A stretch of 64,000 nt of DNA from Candidatus Competibacter denitrificans Run_A_D11 (GTDB lineage: Bacteria > Pseudomonadota > Gammaproteobacteria > Competibacterales > Competibacteraceae), in NCBI RefSeq assembly GCF_001051235.1, contig NZ_CBTJ020000045.1, forward strand, positions 49,308 to 113,307, read 5' to 3'. The notes under the pieces are model-generated. The model worked only from the letters and a program-made list of their open reading frames with translations, did not search any database and was not told the DNA's origin. Below are positions 16,771-26,644 of this stretch, piece by piece. The translations under genes were made by a program, and so were the position numbers. Positions within the stretch are counted from its first letter, which is position 1. Each line of letters opens with the position of its first letter.

Positions 16771-18699
16771 TCATGGTTTCGAGTCGTTCAGACCGAGCAG
16801 GGTATCGCGGAAGATGCGATGCTCGTCGCCGATCCGATGAGAGTAGCCAAGCCGGTCGAAGAATTCCAGGATGTGGATGGCGACCTTACGCCCGCCGCCG
16901 ATTCGATCACGAAAGCTGGCGGCGCGGGCCGCGCCCTCTTGTTCAGCCAGAGCAAAGGCCAGCGCCGATAATTCAGCCACCGCCTCACGGGTAAAGAAAT
17001 GATCCTGGGCCACTTGAAACACCTCGCCCATGCCCGCCAGTTGTTTCAGCAAGCGCCGTACGGTCGCCTCTTCCCACCCAAGCCGCTGCGCCAGATCGCG
17101 CACTCGCGGCGGATTGAAGGGGACAGCCCGCAGCAAGGGCGCGAGGTCGGCTTGCCAGCGTGCCTGGTCATCGGGCGCAAGCCGCACCTGATGTTCAGGA
17201 AGATGCACCCACGGGCCGGTGCGCACCACCTGCCCCTGAGCGGTGAGTTCATCGAGCAGAGCGGCAAAGATCGGCCGATTCAACGTCGGGGCGGCGATGC
17301 GGCGCAAGCGCTCACGATCCGGCCCCAGCCGACCGGGAAACTGGCTATGTTCGGCGGCCAGCGCGGCCAGCAGGCGCGCGCGCCATAACTGCCAATGGGT
17401 ACGGCTGAACAGCATGATCCCGTTGGCGCCGGATACGGCCACTGTATCCGGCAGCGTGGTCAAGGCGGCCAGCGAGGCCGGTTGCAGATTCCAGTGCCGA
17501 CCGAGCAGGCCGAGATCAATACCGGCTTCGCTGACTGCCAGCGCCGCCTGCATCGCTTCCAGCGGCTCGGTCTGGCAAAAGGCCCGCAGCAACGCCAAAC
17601 GCTGCGGTTTGCGCCGTCCCCGTGTCGGCGGAGCCACATCCAGCACCCGGCCACCGCCCAGGGTGCGCTGGGCTGGTTGATCGCGCACGATCAGACGGTC
17701 GCCGTGCAAAGCCGCCAGCGGCTGATCGAGCACCAGTTGCGCCAGCCCCATTTCTCCCGGCGCGATGGCATCGCCAGCCAGCACCGCTAACCGGCCGGTG
17801 AGATCGGTCGCCCCCAGATGCACATGCACCGGCAGCCAATGCCGCAGCGCTTGCGCCTCGGTGGCGAGTACCCGCAACTCCACATCCAGACGCGCTGTTG
17901 GAAAATGCAACGCCGGATCGATCACCCAATCACCGCGATGAATCGCTTGCCGCTCCACTTCCGGCCCGGTGAGATTGAGCGCACAGCGTTGACCGGCCAC
18001 CCCACGTTCCACCGGCTGATTCTGGGCATGGATGGCGCGTACCCGCACCTCCCGGCCTGAAGGTGAAAGCAGCAGCCGGTCGCCCGTCTGGACCGCGCCG
18101 CTGTGCGCCGTGCCCGTTACCACGGTGCCGATGCCGGTCAGGGTAAAACAGCGATCCACCGCCAGCCGAAACCCGCCACCATTAGCGGGTGGCGACTGGT
18201 CTTGGGCGGCTTGTTCCAGATAGCGACGCAGCTCGCCGACTCCGGCGCCGGTCAGCGCACAAACCGGAAATAAGGGACTGTCCGCCAGCGCGGTGGGGGC
18301 CAGCAGTTGGCGGATTTCGGCGCTGACCTGCGCAATGCGCTCCGGCGCCACCCGGTCGATTTTGGTCAGCGCCACCGCGCCGTGGCGAAGACCCAGCAAA
18401 TCGAGCACCTGAAGATGTTCGCGGGTTTGCGGCATCGGGCCGTCATCCGCTGCCACCACCAGCAACACGAAGTCGATGCCGGTCGCGCCCGCGATCATGG
18501 TATGCACCAGCCGCTCGTGGCCGGGCACATCGACAAAACCGAGCGTCTCGCCACCGGCTAGCGGTTGATAGGCGTAACCAAGATCGATGGTGATGCCGCG
18601 CGCTTTTTCTTCCGGCAGCCGGTCGGTCTCGACGCCGGTCAACGCCCGCACCAGCGCGGTTTTGCCGTGATCGATATGGCCAGCGGTGCCGATAATCAT
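16771..18699 (-). CDS. selB: selenocysteine-specific translation elongation factor
   Basis: SelB is an EF-Tu-like GTPase that binds Sec-tRNA and the SECIS hairpin and delivers selenocysteine at UGA. The 642 residues begin with the G1 motif [19 protein letters not shown], then GITIDLGY (G2 region), DVPGHE (G3) and LTKIDR (G4). The C-terminal 250 residues contain the winged-helix repeats that bind SECIS RNA (for example [25 protein letters not shown] near residues 545-570). It overlaps the selA stop by four bases (ATGA), indicating translational coupling. Length matches the family (about 610-640). Confidence 0.96.
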   Translation of the reverse strand: MIIGTAGHIDHGKTALVRALTGVETDRLPEEKARGITIDLGYAYQPLAGGETLGFVDVPGHERLVHTMIAGATGIDFVLLVVAADDGPMPQTREHLQVLDLLGLRHGAVALTKIDRVAPERIAQVSAEIRQLLAPTALADSPLFPVCALTGAGVGELRRYLEQAAQDQSPPANGGGFRLAVDRCFTLTGIGTVVTGTAHSGAVQTGDRLLLSPSGREVRVRAIHAQNQPVERGVAGQRCALNLTGPEVERQAIHRGDWVIDPALHFPTARLDVELRVLATEAQALRHWLPVHVHLGATDLTGRLAVLAGDAIAPGEMGLAQLVLDQPLAALHGDRLIVRDQPAQRTLGGGRVLDVAPPTRGRRKPQRLALLRAFCQTEPLEAMQAALAVSEAGIDLGLLGRHWNLQPASLAALTTLPDTVAVSGANGIMLFSRTHWQLWRARLLAALAAEHSQFPGRLGPDRERLRRIAAPTLNRPIFAALLDELTAQGQVVRTGPWVHLPEHQVRLAPDDQARWQADLAPLLRAVPFNPPRVRDLAQRLGWEEATVRRLLKQLAGMGEVFQVAQDHFFTREAVAELSALAFALAEQEGAARAASFRDRIGGGRKVAIHILEFFDRLGYSHRIGDEHRIFRDTLLGLNDSKP

Positions 18700-20102
18700 G
18701 GCGGGGCCAGTGCGGCGAGTTGCGCGGCAAAGGCGGCTTCATCGTCCAGGCAGCGCAGATCGAGCCACAGCGCGCCATCGGTGATCCGACCGATCACCGG
18801 AATCGGCAGTTGCCGCAACGCCGTTTCCAGCGCCCGCAAGCCGCCGCCCTTTTTCCGCAGCGGGGTGATGGCCAGCGCATAGCTCGGCAGGCGATCCACC
18901 GGCAGGGAGCCGCTGCCGATCTGGCTTAAAGTCGGCGCGAGGGTGATGTGAACCGGCCAGTCAGCCAAAGCATTTTGCAGCATCGGCAACAGCCGCTCGG
19001 CCTGGGCGGCGATGTCGGCAGCGGGCCGGGTCAGCAGCCGCAAGGTCGTCAACCGCTCCGGCAGGCGGTCGGGATCGCGGTACAGTCGTAGCACCGCTTC
19101 CAGTGCCGCCAACGTCAGTTTGCCAAGCCGCAAGGCGCGCTTGAGCGGGTTTTTCTTCAGCTTTTCAATCAGATCACGCCGCCCGACCAGCAATCCGGCT
19201 TGCGGCCCGCCTAACAGCTTATCGCCGCTGAACGACACCAAATCCGCGCCGTGGGCCAGCGTTGCCCGTGCGGTCGGTTCGTGGGGTAAACCCCAGCGGC
19301 TTTGATCGAGCAAGGCCCCACTGCCCAAATCCACCACCAACGGCAAGCCACGGGCGTGGGCGAGTTGCGCCAGTTCGGTTTCCGGCACGCAGGCGGTAAA
19401 CCCGCTGATCGCGTAGTTGCTAGCGTGAACCTGCATCAGCAGCGCGGTGCGTGGGCTGATGGCGTTCTCGAAATCGCGCAAGTGGGTGCGGTTGGTGGTG
19501 CCGACTTCGCGCAGCTTCGCACCCGCGCGCGCCATGATGTCGGGAATGCGAAAAGCCCCGCCGATCTCGATCAACTCGCCACGCGAGACGATCACGTCCT
19601 TACGCAGCGCCAGCGTATTGAGCAGCAGAAACACCGCCGCCGCGTTGTTATTGACCACGGTGGCCGCTTCCGCGCCGGTCAGTTCCCGCAACCAACCTTC
19701 GACGATCTCATCACGGTCGCCCCGCCCGCCGGAATCCAGATCGTATTCCAGAGCGCAGGGAAAACGGGCTGCCATGACGACCGCTTCCACCGCTGCGTCC
19801 GGCAACGGCGCGCGGCCCAGATTGGTGTGCAGCACCGTACCGGTCAGATTGAACACCCGCTTGAGCCGAGCAGCGTGCGCACGGGCCAGCCGCTCGGCCA
19901 GTTGAGCGGACAGGGCCGTTTCGGTGAAGGGTGGCGTGGTCAATCCATCCTGGCGGGATTGCTGGCGCAGTTCCGCCAGTAATTCACGCGCCGCCGCCAG
20001 TACCGCCGTTCGGCCATATTCAGCGAGCAGCGGAGTGACTGACGGCCACTTTAACAGGCGGTCAATGGAGGGGAGATGACAGGAGGGCAGTGCAGTCGTC
20101 AT
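18696..20102 (-). CDS. selA: L-seryl-tRNA(Sec) selenium transferase
   Basis: SelA is a PLP enzyme that converts Ser-tRNA(Sec) to Sec-tRNA(Sec) using selenophosphate. The 468-residue reading (start 20102, [17 protein letters not shown]) matches the usual length. The frame is open 37 codons further upstream, but that extension would overlap the toxin gene. Landmarks are [31 protein letters not shown], the [16 protein letters not shown] active-site loop, and [18 protein letters not shown], which holds the PLP-binding lysine. It is translationally coupled to selB downstream and preceded by the toxin-antitoxin pair. Confidence 0.94.
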   Translation of the reverse strand: MTTALPSCHLPSIDRLLKWPSVTPLLAEYGRTAVLAAARELLAELRQQSRQDGLTTPPFTETALSAQLAERLARAHAARLKRVFNLTGTVLHTNLGRAPLPDAAVEAVVMAARFPCALEYDLDSGGRGDRDEIVEGWLRELTGAEAATVVNNNAAAVFLLLNTLALRKDVIVSRGELIEIGGAFRIPDIMARAGAKLREVGTTNRTHLRDFENAISPRTALLMQVHASNYAISGFTACVPETELAQLAHARGLPLVVDLGSGALLDQSRWGLPHEPTARATLAHGADLVSFSGDKLLGGPQAGLLVGRRDLIEKLKKNPLKRALRLGKLTLAALEAVLRLYRDPDRLPERLTTLRLLTRPAADIAAQAERLLPMLQNALADWPVHITLAPTLSQIGSGSLPVDRLPSYALAITPLRKKGGGLRALETALRQLPIPVIGRITDGALWLDLRCLDDEAAFAAQLAALAPP

Positions 20103-20133
20103 TGACAAGGGTCGAGCTGGGGTGAAGTCCGCG

Positions 20134-20457
20134 CTATCGATAGGCCGAATCATGAGCGGGGTGCAATGACAGCAACCGCAACCATCCACCCTCGGCACGA
20201 TAGGCGACAGCACGGAAACCCTGGCTGATGCGGAAACTGTACAAGCGTTGCCCGTCCGGCCCGGTTCGGGAATGGATCAATTCCCACTTTAACCCTGCAT
20301 CGCGGTAAATTTGCGGCCAGCCAAGACCCGCCAGTTTTCGCAGCGTAGCCAACAAAGTGATCTGTTGGTTTTTCTCCAGGGCAAAAAGCTGGCGTTGGAA
20401 AACCGGGTTATTCAGATCGAGCCGAACCGTATCCGCGCCCTGCGCTGGTGGACTCAT
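20134..20457 (-). CDS. RelE/ParE-like toxin of a type II TA pair
   Basis: This 107-residue basic protein ends in a beta-strand pattern typical of the RelE/ParE fold ([36 protein letters not shown]). The N-terminal part, [29 protein letters not shown], is helical. It overlaps the preceding small gene by four bases (ATGA), the coupling typical of antitoxin-toxin pairs. It sits directly between fdhE and selA. Whether it cleaves mRNA or acts otherwise cannot be read from sequence; the toxin call rests on fold pattern and context. Confidence 0.65.
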   Translation of the reverse strand: MSPPAQGADTVRLDLNNPVFQRQLFALEKNQQITLLATLRKLAGLGWPQIYRDAGLKWELIHSRTGPDGQRLYSFRISQGFRAVAYRAEGGWLRLLSLHPAHDSAYR

Positions 20458-20708
20458 GGCAACTGCTGGGTCAAGGCGTCCAGATCGCTTGCCATTGCCG
20501 GATGCGTCTCAGCCCAGGAGATCGCCTCATCGAGATCGTCTTTCACGGTGGGCGAATGTAACCATCGTTCGTTATCGGGGATGAACTCGCCCAGCTTCAC
20601 CAGCCAGACGCCTGGCTCCAGTTCATCCACCAACACATGCCGACCGGCATACGCCTTCCCCAGGGCGATTTGCCCGCTTTGGCCCACCGTTTTGATGACC
20701 GCATTCAT
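20454..20708 (-). CDS. cognate antitoxin-like small protein
   Basis: This 84-residue acidic protein (MNAVIKTVGQSGQIALGKAYAGRHVLVDEL, then a C-terminal DDLDEAISWAETHPAMASDLDAL) has a short beta-rich N-terminus resembling AbrB- or Phd-like DNA-binding swaps and an acidic C-terminal tail suited to wrapping a basic toxin. It lies immediately upstream of, and overlaps, the RelE/ParE-like gene, in the antitoxin-first order. No family is named with confidence. If functional, it would repress its own promoter in the 129-base gap before it. Confidence 0.55.
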   Translation of the reverse strand: MNAVIKTVGQSGQIALGKAYAGRHVLVDELEPGVWLVKLGEFIPDNERWLHSPTVKDDLDEAISWAETHPAMASDLDALTQQLP

Positions 20709-20837
20709 CGGAGCTTACTCCAAAACCCACGAAATCATGCAGCATGATAGCATGAGATCAACCCGGCTTATATCCAAATTGGAACACTTCCGGCTTTTGC
20801 GCCTGGCGTCGAAAAGGCTGAGTGGATAGCCTGGTGC

Positions 20838-21746
20838 TTACTCGCCTTGCAGCAGCAAGTAATTAACCCCGCTCCGGGCAAATTTCTCCCCACCCATCAA
20901 AAGATCGAGAGCCAGGCTGGCTAAATCGTCGGCCAGCGGCTCCATATCGAGTTGCTGATCGCGGCGGCAAATTTTCAAGTAACTGCCGCATTCGGGGCAA
21001 GCTTCGGCCTGAATGGGTTGTTGACTGGCTTCGACGGCAAAATAGACGATGCCTTTGTCGTTATTGCACTGAGTGCATTGCGCCCTGACTGCGTGCCACT
21101 CCGAGCCGCATAAGGCGCAGTGCAGATAGCGCAAGCCGCTGTCAGCATCGCCCGCGCCACCGACCACGCTGGCGACCGGTGGAGCGCCGCACACCGGGCA
21201 CAGCGCCGGGGTTGACGCGGGTGCAATCCACGCCGAATCCAGAGCAGTGGCCAGTTGCGTCCAGCACACTTGCAGCGCTGCGCCTATCAGCGGGGCGCAG
21301 GCTAAATCCAGCGTGGCCCGATCTTCCGCCAGTAAGGCGTCCGCCTGAGCTTCCAGCCACTCGACCGGCGCAGCGCGCGAGTGCGCCAAGGCCGCACGGG
21401 CAGGCGCGGGGGCTATGGCGTCGAGTGCGGCGGCCAGTTGCACCGCTACGGTTCGCCAAACCGGGTCGCGTTGCCAACCGGCTGGGGCTAACGGCGGCAT
21501 CTGGTGCGCGCGGCAGTGTTGGAGAAAATCCTGATCGGGCAGCGGCAGAGTGGCTAAACACGCCAATTGCTGTTGCTGGGCCTCGGCCAGCGCTGCGGCA
21601 AATTTTAGATAGCCTTCCATGCTGTGGCCGACTGCAAGCTGGCGCAGCCGCCGCGCCCGCCGCGCAAATAAATCAGGCGCCGGCAGACGCAGTGCAGGCG
21701 CTTCGCCGGTGGCTGCAAGCTGTCCAGGGTGGAGAATCGTGGTCAT
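20838..21746 (-). CDS. fdhE: formate dehydrogenase accessory protein FdhE
   Basis: FdhE (302 residues) is a cytoplasmic rubredoxin-like protein needed for maturation of the formate dehydrogenase catalytic subunit before Tat export. Its C-terminal half has the four-zinc-finger-like CxxC pattern that defines the family: CPVCGAPP, CALCGSEWH, CTQCNNDKG and CPECGSYLK, starting around residue 180. The N-terminal half is helical and alanine-rich. It follows fdoI by 66 bases on the same strand, which places it in the fdo operon and supports its role on this enzyme. Confidence 0.93.
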   Translation of the reverse strand: MTTILHPGQLAATGEAPALRLPAPDLFARRARRLRQLAVGHSMEGYLKFAAALAEAQQQQLACLATLPLPDQDFLQHCRAHQMPPLAPAGWQRDPVWRTVAVQLAAALDAIAPAPARAALAHSRAAPVEWLEAQADALLAEDRATLDLACAPLIGAALQVCWTQLATALDSAWIAPASTPALCPVCGAPPVASVVGGAGDADSGLRYLHCALCGSEWHAVRAQCTQCNNDKGIVYFAVEASQQPIQAEACPECGSYLKICRRDQQLDMEPLADDLASLALDLLMGGEKFARSGVNYLLLQGE

Positions 21747-21812
21747 TGCATCGATCCAATCCAGAAAAAATGGAGAACGCCGCTTCGTGCGCGACGTTCT
21801 CCGGGGGGCTGC

Positions 21813-22451
21813 TTAGCGCGGTTGACCATTACCAAGGCCGGTGATCTGCCGATACCAGGCGCGATGGTGTTGCCGTGCCCAGGCGCGGGTGACGGTGCCG
21901 TACCACATGGCCCGAATCGTCCCCTTCACCCAGATGGAGGCGTAAACATGCACCATAATCAGACCGATCATCACTGCGGCCACGGCAGAATGCACCACGG
22001 CGGCAAAACGGACTTGATCGACCGGAAAATGGAACCATGCCCGCCACAGGGCAATCCCTGAAAACAGCAGCAGGAGCGTACCGATCAGCAACAGCCAGAA
22101 CAGCAGCTTTTGGCCACCGTTGTATTTACCCTGTTCCGGCATGTTCTGATCATCGCCGTTGACCATTTCGCCGATGCGCCCCAGCCACTGCCAATCCACC
22201 CGGCTCATCCGGTTGAGTCGCCAGAACCACACCGTCATCAGCAGAAACGCCAGGGCCATCAGCATCCCGAAATAAGGATGCAAAATCCGCGTCCAGGTGC
22301 TGCTGCCAAACAGCAGGGTAAAGGGCCAGAACGCCGGATGAAACAACACCAGCCCGGATAACCCGGCCAGGATGAAGCTGATGCCGACCGTCCAGTGAAT
22401 GACCCGCTCCCCCGCCGTGTACCGGTCGAGATCATTAGGATCGCGTCTCAT
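21813..22451 (-). CDS. fdoI: formate dehydrogenase cytochrome b556 (gamma) subunit
   Basis: This 212-residue integral membrane subunit passes electrons from the FdoH iron-sulfur clusters via two b haems to quinone. Hydrophobic segments lie near residues 20-40, 55-75, 115-135 and 150-175. Histidines suited to haem ligation appear in ERVIHWTVG, near the start, and in [11 protein letters not shown] and [12 protein letters not shown], near the end. The start at 22451 overlaps the fdoH stop by 17 bases and has an AAGGAGGT Shine-Dalgarno inside fdoH, so the two are translationally linked. Gene order alpha-beta-gamma matches fdnGHI and fdoGHI. Confidence 0.92.
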   Translation of the reverse strand: MRRDPNDLDRYTAGERVIHWTVGISFILAGLSGLVLFHPAFWPFTLLFGSSTWTRILHPYFGMLMALAFLLMTVWFWRLNRMSRVDWQWLGRIGEMVNGDDQNMPEQGKYNGGQKLLFWLLLIGTLLLLFSGIALWRAWFHFPVDQVRFAAVVHSAVAAVMIGLIMVHVYASIWVKGTIRAMWYGTVTRAWARQHHRAWYRQITGLGNGQPR

Positions 22452-23322
22452 CTTCCACCTCCTTTTCAGTTTCCTTTGAAATCGCGTTCGGTCCCTTGAT
22501 GATGTAATGGAACAAACTGGCCAGGCTGATCGCCGCCATGGTGCCGATGGCCAGCGGCTTGGCCAGCCCTTTCCAAATCCCGATCCACGGGCTGATCTTC
22601 GGATCTTGCGGCAGGCCGGAGTACCATTCGGGATGGTCGGCGTGCTGGAGCACGTACATCACATGGGTGCCGCCCACGCCGGGCGGATCGTACAGACCGG
22701 CATTTTGAAAACCGCGCGATTTAAGGTCGGCGATGCGGTGATCGGCGTGATCCTTCATCGCCTCCTTGCTGCCGAAATGCAGCGCACCGGTCGGGCAGGT
22801 CTTGACGCAGGCCGGTGACTGCCCCACCGCCACCCGGTCGGAACACAAGCTGCACTTATAGGCTTTGTGATCTTTTTCGGACAGGCGTGGGATGTTGAAC
22901 GGACAGCCGGTGACGCAGTAGCCACAACCGATGCAGTGCTCCTGATGGAACTCCACGATACCGTTGGTGTATTGGACGATGGCCCCCGGCGCTGGGCACG
23001 CCTTAAGACAGCCGGGGTCCTGGCAGTGCATACAACCGTCCTTGCGGATCAGCCATTCCAGCCGCCCGTTGTTCTCCATCTCGGTAAAGCGCATCACCGT
23101 CCAGGCATTACTGTCCAGGTCCAGGGGATTGTCGTAAACGCCGGTGCAGGCGCCGACCGCGCTGCGCAGATCGTTCCATTCCATGCAGGCGACCTGACAC
23201 GCCTTGCAGCCGATACATTGGGAAATGTCGATCAGCTTGGCCACCTCGTTCCCCTGGCGCGCGCCAGGCATCGGGGTGGTGGTCGCCGAACGGCGTTGGA
23301 TATCAAGCGATTGCCATGCCAT
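22435..23322 (-). CDS. fdoH: formate dehydrogenase iron-sulfur (beta) subunit
   Basis: This 295-residue four-[4Fe-4S] subunit links the catalytic subunit to the cytochrome. Cysteine clusters are visible in order: [15 protein letters not shown] (about residues 37-51), [30 protein letters not shown], and [26 protein letters not shown] single C-terminal membrane helix ([19 protein letters not shown]) anchors it. The start at 23322 is chosen because GAGGAGG lies just upstream; the longer frame would run into fdoG. It lacks its own signal peptide, as expected for a subunit co-exported with the Tat-targeted alpha subunit. Confidence 0.95.
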   Translation of the reverse strand: MAWQSLDIQRRSATTTPMPGARQGNEVAKLIDISQCIGCKACQVACMEWNDLRSAVGACTGVYDNPLDLDSNAWTVMRFTEMENNGRLEWLIRKDGCMHCQDPGCLKACPAPGAIVQYTNGIVEFHQEHCIGCGYCVTGCPFNIPRLSEKDHKAYKCSLCSDRVAVGQSPACVKTCPTGALHFGSKEAMKDHADHRIADLKSRGFQNAGLYDPPGVGGTHVMYVLQHADHPEWYSGLPQDPKISPWIGIWKGLAKPLAIGTMAAISLASLFHYIIKGPNAISKETEKEVEDETRS

Positions 23323-23332
23323 GACGACCTCC

Positions 23333-26300
23333 TCAGGCTTTCTCGATGTTGACCAGGAACGTCTTGAATTCCGGCGTCTGGCTGTTGGCGTCACCGATGA
23401 ACGGCGTCAGGACATTGGTGATGTAGCCCGGATGGGTCGCGCCCCGGAAACCCCAATGGAAGGGAATACCGACCAGATGGGTCTTGCGGCCGTTGACCGT
23501 CAGGCTGCGGATACGCTTGGTCACCACCGCCACCGCCACCAACTGACCGCGCTTGGAGCGCACCCGGACGCGATGACCATTGCTGATGCCCTTCTCCCGC
23601 GCCAACTCCTCACTGATTTCGATGAATTGCTGCGGTTGGGTGATGGCGTTCAGCACCGAATGCTTGGTCCAGAAGTGGAAATGCTCCACCAGCCGGTAGG
23701 TTGAAGCGACATACGGGAACTCGCTGGCCTTGCCGAGCGCCTCCAGATCGCCCGGATAGACCCGCGCGGCGGGATTGCTGAGCGCTTGCGGGTTGTTGGG
23801 GTGCAGCGGGTTGGCGTCCAGCGGCGTTTCGAACGGTTCGTAGTGTTCCGGCAACGGCCCGTCCAGCAGCCGCTCGAAGGCGAACAGCCGCGCCACCCCT
23901 TCGGGATTCATGATAAACGGCATCACCGCTTCATCCGGCTTGGCATCGGGCCGCATGTCGGGAATGTCGTTGCCGCCCCATTTGCTGCCATCCCAGGCGA
24001 TCACGGCGCGGCTGGCATCCCACGGCTTACCGCTCAGATCGCACGCGGCGCGGTTGTAGAGGATGCGGCGGTTAGCCGGCCAGGCGAAGCCCCAGCCGAG
24101 GCTTTGGCCCAGACCGGTCGGATCGGCCGGATCACGGCGGGCGGTCAGATTGCCCGTCTGTGACCACATTCCGCAGTAAATCCAGTTACCCGCCGCCGTG
24201 CTGCCGTCATCGCGCAGTTGGGCAAAGCCCGCCAGTTGCTCGCCCGCCTTGGCGAGAATCTTGGTGGCATCCTTCGGATCGGCCACATCCGCCAGCGCCT
24301 TGCCGCTGATTTCCATGGCCAGTTCTTCAGGACTGGGCTGCGTGGCTATCCGATAGGGCCAGGCCAGACCCAGCACCGGCTCTGGCAACGCACCGCCCTC
24401 TTTGGCGTACAACGCCCGCAGCTTGACAAACAGCCCACCGATGATGTCGGTGTCGCTCATCGACTCGCCGGGGCCGTCCGCGCCTTTCCAATGCCACTGA
24501 ATCACCCGGCTGGAATTGGTGAAGGTGCCATCCTGCTCGGCGAAGCAGGTGGACGGCAGCCGAAATACCTCGGTTTGGATTTTGGCCGAATCGACCGGGT
24601 TGAACTCGTCGTAGTGCTTCCAGAACTCCGCCGTTTCGGTCGCCAGCGGGTCGATCACCACCAGGAATTTTAGCTTCGCCAGCGCAGCGTCGATCTTGAC
24701 CTTGTGTGGGGCCGAGGCCAACGGGTTGAAGCCCTGGCAGATGAAGCCGTTCAATTTACCCTGATACATCCGCTCGAACAGCGCCAGCACGTCGTAGGCG
24801 GCATCCTTCTTCGGCAGCCAGTCGTAACAAAAACCGTTTTCCGCCGTGGCGGCTTTGCCATACCAGGCTTTCATCAGGCTGGTGTGCCATTTCGGGAAGT
24901 TTTGCGCGTAATTCATCTGGTTCGGCCGCAACGGCTTGGGCGTGCGCTTGGCCAGATACTCCTCGCGGGTCTTATCCGCATCGGTCGGTGCGCCCAGATA
25001 GCCCGGCAGCACCTCGGAATAGAGGCACTGGTCGGTGATACCCTGCACGTTGGCGTGACCACGCAGCGCGTTGACCCCGCCGCCGGCCCGTCCCATGTTG
25101 CCCAGCAGCAATTGAATCATCGCCATGGTGCGGATGTTCTGAGTGCCAACGGTGTGTTGCGTCCAACCCAGCGCGTAGCAGATGGTCATCACCCGGTCGG
25201 GCACGGCGGTTTCGGCGATCATCTCGCAAATCTTGAGAAAATCGGCCTGCGGCGTGCCGGTGATCTGGTTGACCACCTCCGGCGTGTAGCGGGCGTAGTG
25301 CCGCTTCATGATCTGGAACACGCAGCTTGGATTTTGCAGAGTGTCGTCCACCTTGGCGAAGCCTTGTTCATCGAGCTGATATTGCCAGGTGGCGGCGTCG
25401 TAGCTGCGCTTGTCGGCTTTGTAGCCGCTGAACAGGCCGTCAGTGAAACTGAAACTGTCGTTGATCAGGAAGCTGGCGTTGGTGAACGCCTTGACGTAAT
25501 CGTGATGAATTTTATCGTTCAATAGCAGGTAATGGATGACGCCACCCAGAAAGGCGATGTCGCTGCCGGAACGGATTGGCGCATAGAAATCGGAAACCGC
25601 TGCGGAGCGGGTGAAACGCGGGTCTACCACCACCAGCCTGGCCTTGCGGTTGGCTTTGGCTTCCACCACCCACTTGAAACCGCAGGGGTGGGCCTCGGCG
25701 GCATTGCCACCCATGATCAGAATTAAATCAGCGTTTTTGATGTCCACCCAGTGGTTGGTCATCGAACCGCGCCCGAATGTCGGAGCCAGACTGGCCACCG
25801 TCGGGGCGTGTCAGATGCGCGCCTGGGTATCGAGCGCAATATTACCAAGACCGCGCAGCACCTTGTGGCTCAGATAGCCCGCTTCGTTGCTGGCGGCGGA
25901 ACTGGCCAGAAAGCCGGTGGTGTTCCAGCGGTTGACGGTGACGCCCGCGTCGTTGGTCTTGATGAAGTTGGCGTCCCGGTCAGCTTTCAGGTGTTTGGCC
26001 ACCCGGTCGAGCGCTTCATCCCAACTGATCCGCTTCCATTCCGTTGTGCCCGGTTCGCGGACTTCGGGATATTTCAGCCGGTCGGCGCTGTGGATCATAT
26101 CCAGCAGGCCGGCGCCTTTCGGGCAGAGGGTGCCGCGATTGACCGGATTATCAGGATCGCCCTCAATGTGGATAATTTCGCTTTTAACGTTTTTGGAGCG
26201 ATCACCGAGTGAGTAGAGCAACACGCCGCAACTGACCGAGCAGTAGGGGCAGGTATTGCGGGTTTCGGTGGTGCGGGCCAGCTTGTAGTTGCGGAGTTCC

Positions 26301-26401
26301 GCCAGCGCCGGTTCGGGCGAGAAACCCAACAGCGCCAGACTGGAACTACCTAACCCGGCCGCCGTTATTTTCAGGAATTGTCTTCGGGTGACGTTTATCA
26401 T
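23333..26401 (-). CDS. fdoG: formate dehydrogenase catalytic (alpha) subunit, selenoprotein
   Basis: FdoG/FdnG oxidises formate to CO2 at a molybdopterin site. The gene is one reading frame of 1022 residues interrupted by an in-frame TGA at 25813-25811, residue 197. The context [19 protein letters not shown] matches the family's selenocysteine site. The N-terminus [18 protein letters not shown] is a Tat signal; [12 protein letters not shown] and [11 protein letters not shown] bind a [4Fe-4S] cluster. The start at 26401 has a GGAGG Shine-Dalgarno. It heads fdoG-fdoH-fdoI-fdhE, with the Sec machinery downstream. Reading the TGA as a stop would give two useless fragments, neither with a complete active site. 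Whether the enzyme is the nitrate-linked (N) or aerobic (O) type cannot be told. Confidence 0.95.
25770..25813 (-). promoter_or_regulatory. bacterial SECIS hairpin at the fdoG UGA
   Basis: The mRNA from the UGA onward can fold into a hairpin whose apical part pairs GCC with GGC around an AGUCU loop, flanked by GG/CC pairs. Position and loop resemble the E. coli fdnG SECIS, whose loop also carries a GU-containing AGGUCU. This element would be bound by the C-terminal winged helices of SelB. Exact pairing was judged by eye. Confidence 0.7.
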
Positions 26402-26644
26402 TATTGTCGATCTCCTCCACCTGCTCTCGAACCCATGCAGAGGGGTTCGAGCCTTCGCGGGAACCGGCCGGTGCATCCGCCTTTGGAATACGGTCGGTTT
26501 AACGCCCAACCAGCCCCGTGCCTGTCGCGCATGGCGAAAACCGCCAGGCGACTATTTCAGTATAGACCGCAGGGGTGATTGTCTAGGCCATTGTCTGGAG
26601 GAGTTAGAAAATAGGTGATGATCGGCGCGAAAAGGCGACCTTGA
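26402..26644. other. intergenic region upstream of fdoG
   Basis: This 243-base gap between the histidine-kinase stop and fdoG should hold the fdo operon promoter. Only the Shine-Dalgarno next to 26401 is clear. No FNR half-site pair (TTGAT-N4-ATCAA) or sigma-54 element was recognised. Confidence 0.35.

Noticed and set aside
24704..25525. 273-residue plus-strand open frame
   Set aside because: Lies entirely opposite fdoG and shows no recognisable domain; a shadow of high-GC codon use.
23333..26509. Formate dehydrogenase alpha appearing as two open frames, as if broken by a nonsense mutation
   Set aside because: The stop is a TGA at the known selenocysteine position with perfect family sequence on both sides, a SECIS-like hairpin follows, and the full Sec machinery is adjacent.
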